Of a DNA stretch of 64,000 bases, positions 60,997 through 64,000 are shown piece by piece. Made by a program: the position numbers and the translations under genes. The notes below the pieces were generated by a model. That model did not search any database. It was given only the letters and a program-made list of their open reading frames with translations, and was not told the DNA's origin. This DNA is from Chaunax sp. Z400 (taxonomy: Eukaryota; Chordata; Actinopteri; Lophiiformes; Chaunacidae). Each line of letters opens with the position of its first letter. Position 1 is the stretch's first letter. The stretch covers positions 682,001 to 746,000 of the forward strand of contig JBAGJB010000202.1 of the NCBI GenBank assembly GCA_037577475.1. Direction: 5' to 3'.

Positions 60997-62170
60997 ATTG
61001 ACGATGATAAATATAACATTTGCGCAAAAAAAAGTTTTAGCTCAGGGAGATGGGATCCTGACCCGCAATCCTGGAAAGCAGGTTCGAATCCCAGCTGTCT
61101 CGTTCTTTCAAAATGTAGCTTCTGTTTGACACAGCTGAGCTTCCAGAGTCTGAGGTTGATGGTTCAAATCCTGATGTTCAGATGAGTCTCTGCGTTTTGT
61201 CCTCTGAAGTTTGAAATGTCAGAAGTAGAACAGGAGCAATTGTTCTGTCCCGTCTAGAGGAAACCTGACCATAGCATAAAAATGTGACTCCTCTTTCCAA
61301 ACTCCAAGGATGACCAGTGTTACAATAATCAAGTCCAAACAGGATTTATTTACATTTCTTTACAAAGATACAAATTTCAAATGTTTACAGCAACTTCATT
61401 TAACAAAGTGAAGGACAGAAAATACATGAAACTTCACTTCCAAACATAAAAAAGAGAAAATCAAAAAGGGTTTCCTTCCTGTTACAGCAATACAGAATAT
61501 TTACAATATATACAAAAGAAACTTCACTACAACAATCATCTAATCACCAATTAGCACAAAGTGATGAGGCAGACAGGAAGAGGAGGAGTCACTGATGGGA
61601 TCCACAGCTGTGTTAATGAGGCGCCATCAGTCTCCTGTCCAATCAGCAGCCTCCAGGTGTAACTCTGAAACAACAGAACAAAGTGTCAGCATCAGGAGAA
61701 CAAAAAAAACTAAATAGCAAATACAAGTAGACCAATTTTATGTCTTTTTGTCAGACTGAGAACATCTTGCATGATTGTTTGATATTTTTTGAACATTGAG
61801 CAACACTACAAACGCAGAAAAGCTAATTATCTGAGCAGTGAGACGTTTTTCTCCACGAGGGTCTGAGATGTGTTCACAGCAACAGGGAAAAACCGAACAA
61901 CACATTTTACTTAAACTATGAGCCACTCTGCAAAAACGGGATCTCTGTTGCGTCACATGAACTCATTTGGAACACTTGGCAGCGTAATGGCGCACGCAGG
62001 AGGACAGGACGAGTCGGGGCAGCAGGAGCGGCAACAGTAGGATTTTCTGTTACTTTTCATTCTGTGGAATCGGGAAACACGTTTTTTAAAGCCAAATCAT
62101 TCACAAGTACAAAATCAAGACCGTCAAAAAGCAGTCGATCCCGCACAACTCCTCTAACTGTGCGCCGTAT
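60997..62170 (+). repeat. 1.17-kb dispersed repeat with tRNA-like modules (copy B)
   Basis: Counterpart of 21387-22560 with a few substitutions and a shorter A-run before the tRNA-like module (about 61034-61102). The B box ggttcgaatcc is preserved. Confidence 0.75.
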
Positions 62171-63518
62171 CACTATACGTATGTCTGTATGTGTTTAGCT
62201 CCTTTTACAACCATTCCTTGGACATTATTCTCAAGTTACACACATTTAAAGTGTTAAAGATTTCATTTAGATTTTTGATGCTGAGTTAAAGTCTTGCAAA
62301 CAAATCTTGTCTCCCCCGCAACATGACTGAAGGAGACTTGACTAATTGTATTAAAAAGTCAAACTTAAGAATCATGTAACTTCATCATTTAATATCGTCA
62401 CGTTTAACAAGCTTCACTCTATATTGTAGAGCAAATAAATGGGCCTAACAAATGCATATTATTGAGGATTGTCATATTTAAAGTTGCAAGACGAGGTGAG
62501 ATGCGTTCAGGTGTTTCTGCCTTGCAAGGAAAATGCAATGTTTTCACTAATACATTCAAAAAGCAGTAATGGATCCTTGTATCAACAATTAAAGTGAGCA
62601 AAAAACACAGCATGTAAAGATGAGGAAGAAAAGTTTGGACTTGGATGGATGGACACATACTATCCCTTTGGTGATACATTTTCTAGTAAGGAGCTTGAAT
62701 GTTCCTGAGTGGCTCCTATGGTGTTTGTCCTTTGTATTTGTTCTTAAAATATTCCAAAACTGTATGTTTTATTAAAAAATAAATATTATTTTTACCCAAC
62801 ACAAACAGAAGCCTATTTATTCAACTGTTTTCTCAAACTTTAATAAGGAAAAAGGCTGTAATAATAATGTAATTATTTGCTTGAACTATGACCTTGCTCC
62901 CTGTCATTTGTGATAATTACGTGACTGCGTTGACATCTGATGTCTTTTAGCAAAAGGATGAGGCACCAGAGCCAATCACTATAATGTTATTCTATGGAAC
63001 CATCCTCTAAGAACTCTAATTCATCTCAGGTTCCTTGAGTCAGAATGCTGGTTTACTTCCTAAATTCCTCAAAAGACTTTTGGTGCCCTGGGAAGCTTCC
63101 TTTGTTGGAAATGCATTGTTTTTTGTTTTATTTTTCAATTGTTTTATTTCCCACTTCAGATGGTGTCACCAAGAGCAGCAGGGCCACAGCCTCAAGACGG
63201 CCAAGGAGGACAACTGATTTTTTATAAACAGTATAGGTTCATATGTTCAATGCTAATGTTATCTTTCACGTGATTCATTTCTGAGTTGAAAGAAGTAAAG
63301 TTTCATGTTCAATTTTGTGAATAAATTTCAATTTATTGTTTTCTTTTAATTTAAGAATAATTGATGTTAGTGTCTGGAACATATGCCTCTCACTTTATCA
63401 CAACAAGTGCAATTATTCTGCATATGTATTAGTAATGGTTGTGTTATTCTGCAGGTACAAAGCCAAACTAATTTTGTTATTCAATAAGGACCAACACGAT
63501 GTAGGCACACAGTCGGGC
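62171..63518. other. Mostly unassigned interval with a possible terminal exon (copy B)
   Basis: Counterpart of 22561-23910. The candidate terminal exon (acceptor cccacttcag, start 63160, stop TAA at 63225-63227) is preserved, with AATAAA at about 63320. The poly-T upstream of it differs from A. Confidence 0.3.
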
Positions 63519-63583
63519 AACACACACACAACACACACACAACACACAACACACACACAACACACACACAACACACACACAGC
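63519..63583. repeat. (AC)n-rich microsatellite (copy B)
   Basis: Shorter allele of the A repeat at 23911-24035. Confidence 0.95.
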
Positions 63584-63718
63584 CCAAAGTGTGTGGCTTG
63601 TGTGTGTGTTGCCCATGTGTGACACTGTAGACCCACAGTTTCCTCTTTGACTGGCTTTGGGGTCGTGCGAGGCCACTGTGGGCATGTGTGGGCCTAGGTG
63701 GGGCGCTACAGTGGGAAA

Positions 63719-63755
63719 GCCCACAAAATGCCCAAAGTGGGGGCATTTTGTGGGC
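63719..63755. repeat. Perfect 15-bp hairpin, loop AAAGTGG (copy B)
   Basis: Arms 63719-63733 and 63741-63755 are identical to those of A; the loop at 63734-63740 is aaagtgg, the exact reverse complement of the A loop. Confidence 0.97.
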
Positions 63756-64000
63756 AGTAATATTGACAAGGTGGAAATAATTTATAAACCCAAATCAGCT
63801 GTCCATTGTTCATGCTGGCTCATTGGAAACTAAGTTAGACCTGAACTAAATGTCTCAGGAGTTAAAGGTCTATTCCTGAACAATCACTATAATGATCACT
63901 GAAACTCTCAGCTGCTGTGAGGCCACAGTGTAAACCACCACGTCACTGTACCGCCCCCTAATGTCCCAACACACCTGAATTCACCTCATATTTCCTTGTC
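63756..64000. other. Unassigned end of window (copy B)
   Basis: Matches 24209 to about 24455 of A with few changes (for example ggccacagtg for ggcgacagtg). Nothing further is recognised. Confidence 0.5.

Larger units (their letters stand above)
32941..64000. repeat. Tandem duplication, copy B (partial)
   Basis: This is the second copy, colinear with 1 to about 24.4 kb. It differs from A mainly in tandem repeats: the CA minisatellite is about 0.9 kb longer, the 9-mer satellite is nearly absent, the 144-bp array has about ten more units, and the GC-rich VNTR is about 5.2 kb longer. It lacks about 1 kb found in A at 14.9-16.0 kb and has about 0.7 kb that A lacks at 59.36-60.06 kb. Near-identity of the single-copy parts means the duplication is recent or is an assembly artefact of two haplotypes. 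Confidence 0.95.

Overview
The window looks like teleost fish nuclear DNA. It has short exons with GT-AG introns, a kinesin-family motor gene closest to KIF23 (MKLP1), a small protein from a C-terminal family I know as expanded in fish, fragments of fish-type LINE and Tc1/mariner elements, tRNA-derived repeats, and a very high load of CA, CT, AT and GC-rich tandem repeats. I see no bacterial operon, phage or CRISPR content.

The main architectural fact is a direct tandem duplication. Base 1 onward is matched almost base for base from 32941 onward. Copy A is 1-32940. Copy B starts at 32941 and is still running at 64000, where it matches about 24.4 kb of copy A. Single-copy parts differ at only a few bases per several kb, while the tandem repeats inside the unit differ greatly in length. 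The duplication may be a recent paralogous event or two haplotypes wrongly joined by the assembler; the sequence alone cannot decide.

Layout of one unit (A / B): (1) a four-exon minus-strand gene for a 164-aa protein (863-2987 / 33803-35927), with an overlapping upstream ORF; (2) a divergent promoter interval with CRE-like sites and a plus-strand TATA box (about 3490-3750 / 36430-36690); (3) a CA-rich minisatellite of 4.7 kb in A and 5.5 kb in B; (4) eleven plus-strand exons of a KIF23-like motor domain (9630-13577 / 43442-47364), open in B but carrying a premature TAG in A, with one antisense LINE in an intron and a second just after the stop codon; (5) a tRNA-derived 144-bp satellite followed by inverted copies of the same unit, separated in A by about 57 copies of a 9-mer and in B by almost nothing; (6) an L1-like 5' leader with a YY1-type motif followed by a GC-rich 108-bp VNTR, 0.9 kb in A but 6.1 kb in B, where it forms a 1,228-bp higher-order repeat; (7) a 1.17-kb repeat with tRNA-like modules, present twice in A; (8) an AC repeat and a perfect 15-bp hairpin whose loop is inverted between A and B. 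Copy A continues with an SGNH-like ORF, duplicated exon-like modules, a 136-nt foldback, CT and AT satellites, a Tc1-like fragment and a LINE RT fragment.

The most interesting points are the motor-only, switch-I-degenerate KIF23 paralogue with a stop in one copy, the inverted tRNA-derived satellite, the 1,228-bp expansion in one copy only, and the hairpin loop inversion. I did not find a convincing new multi-gene system.
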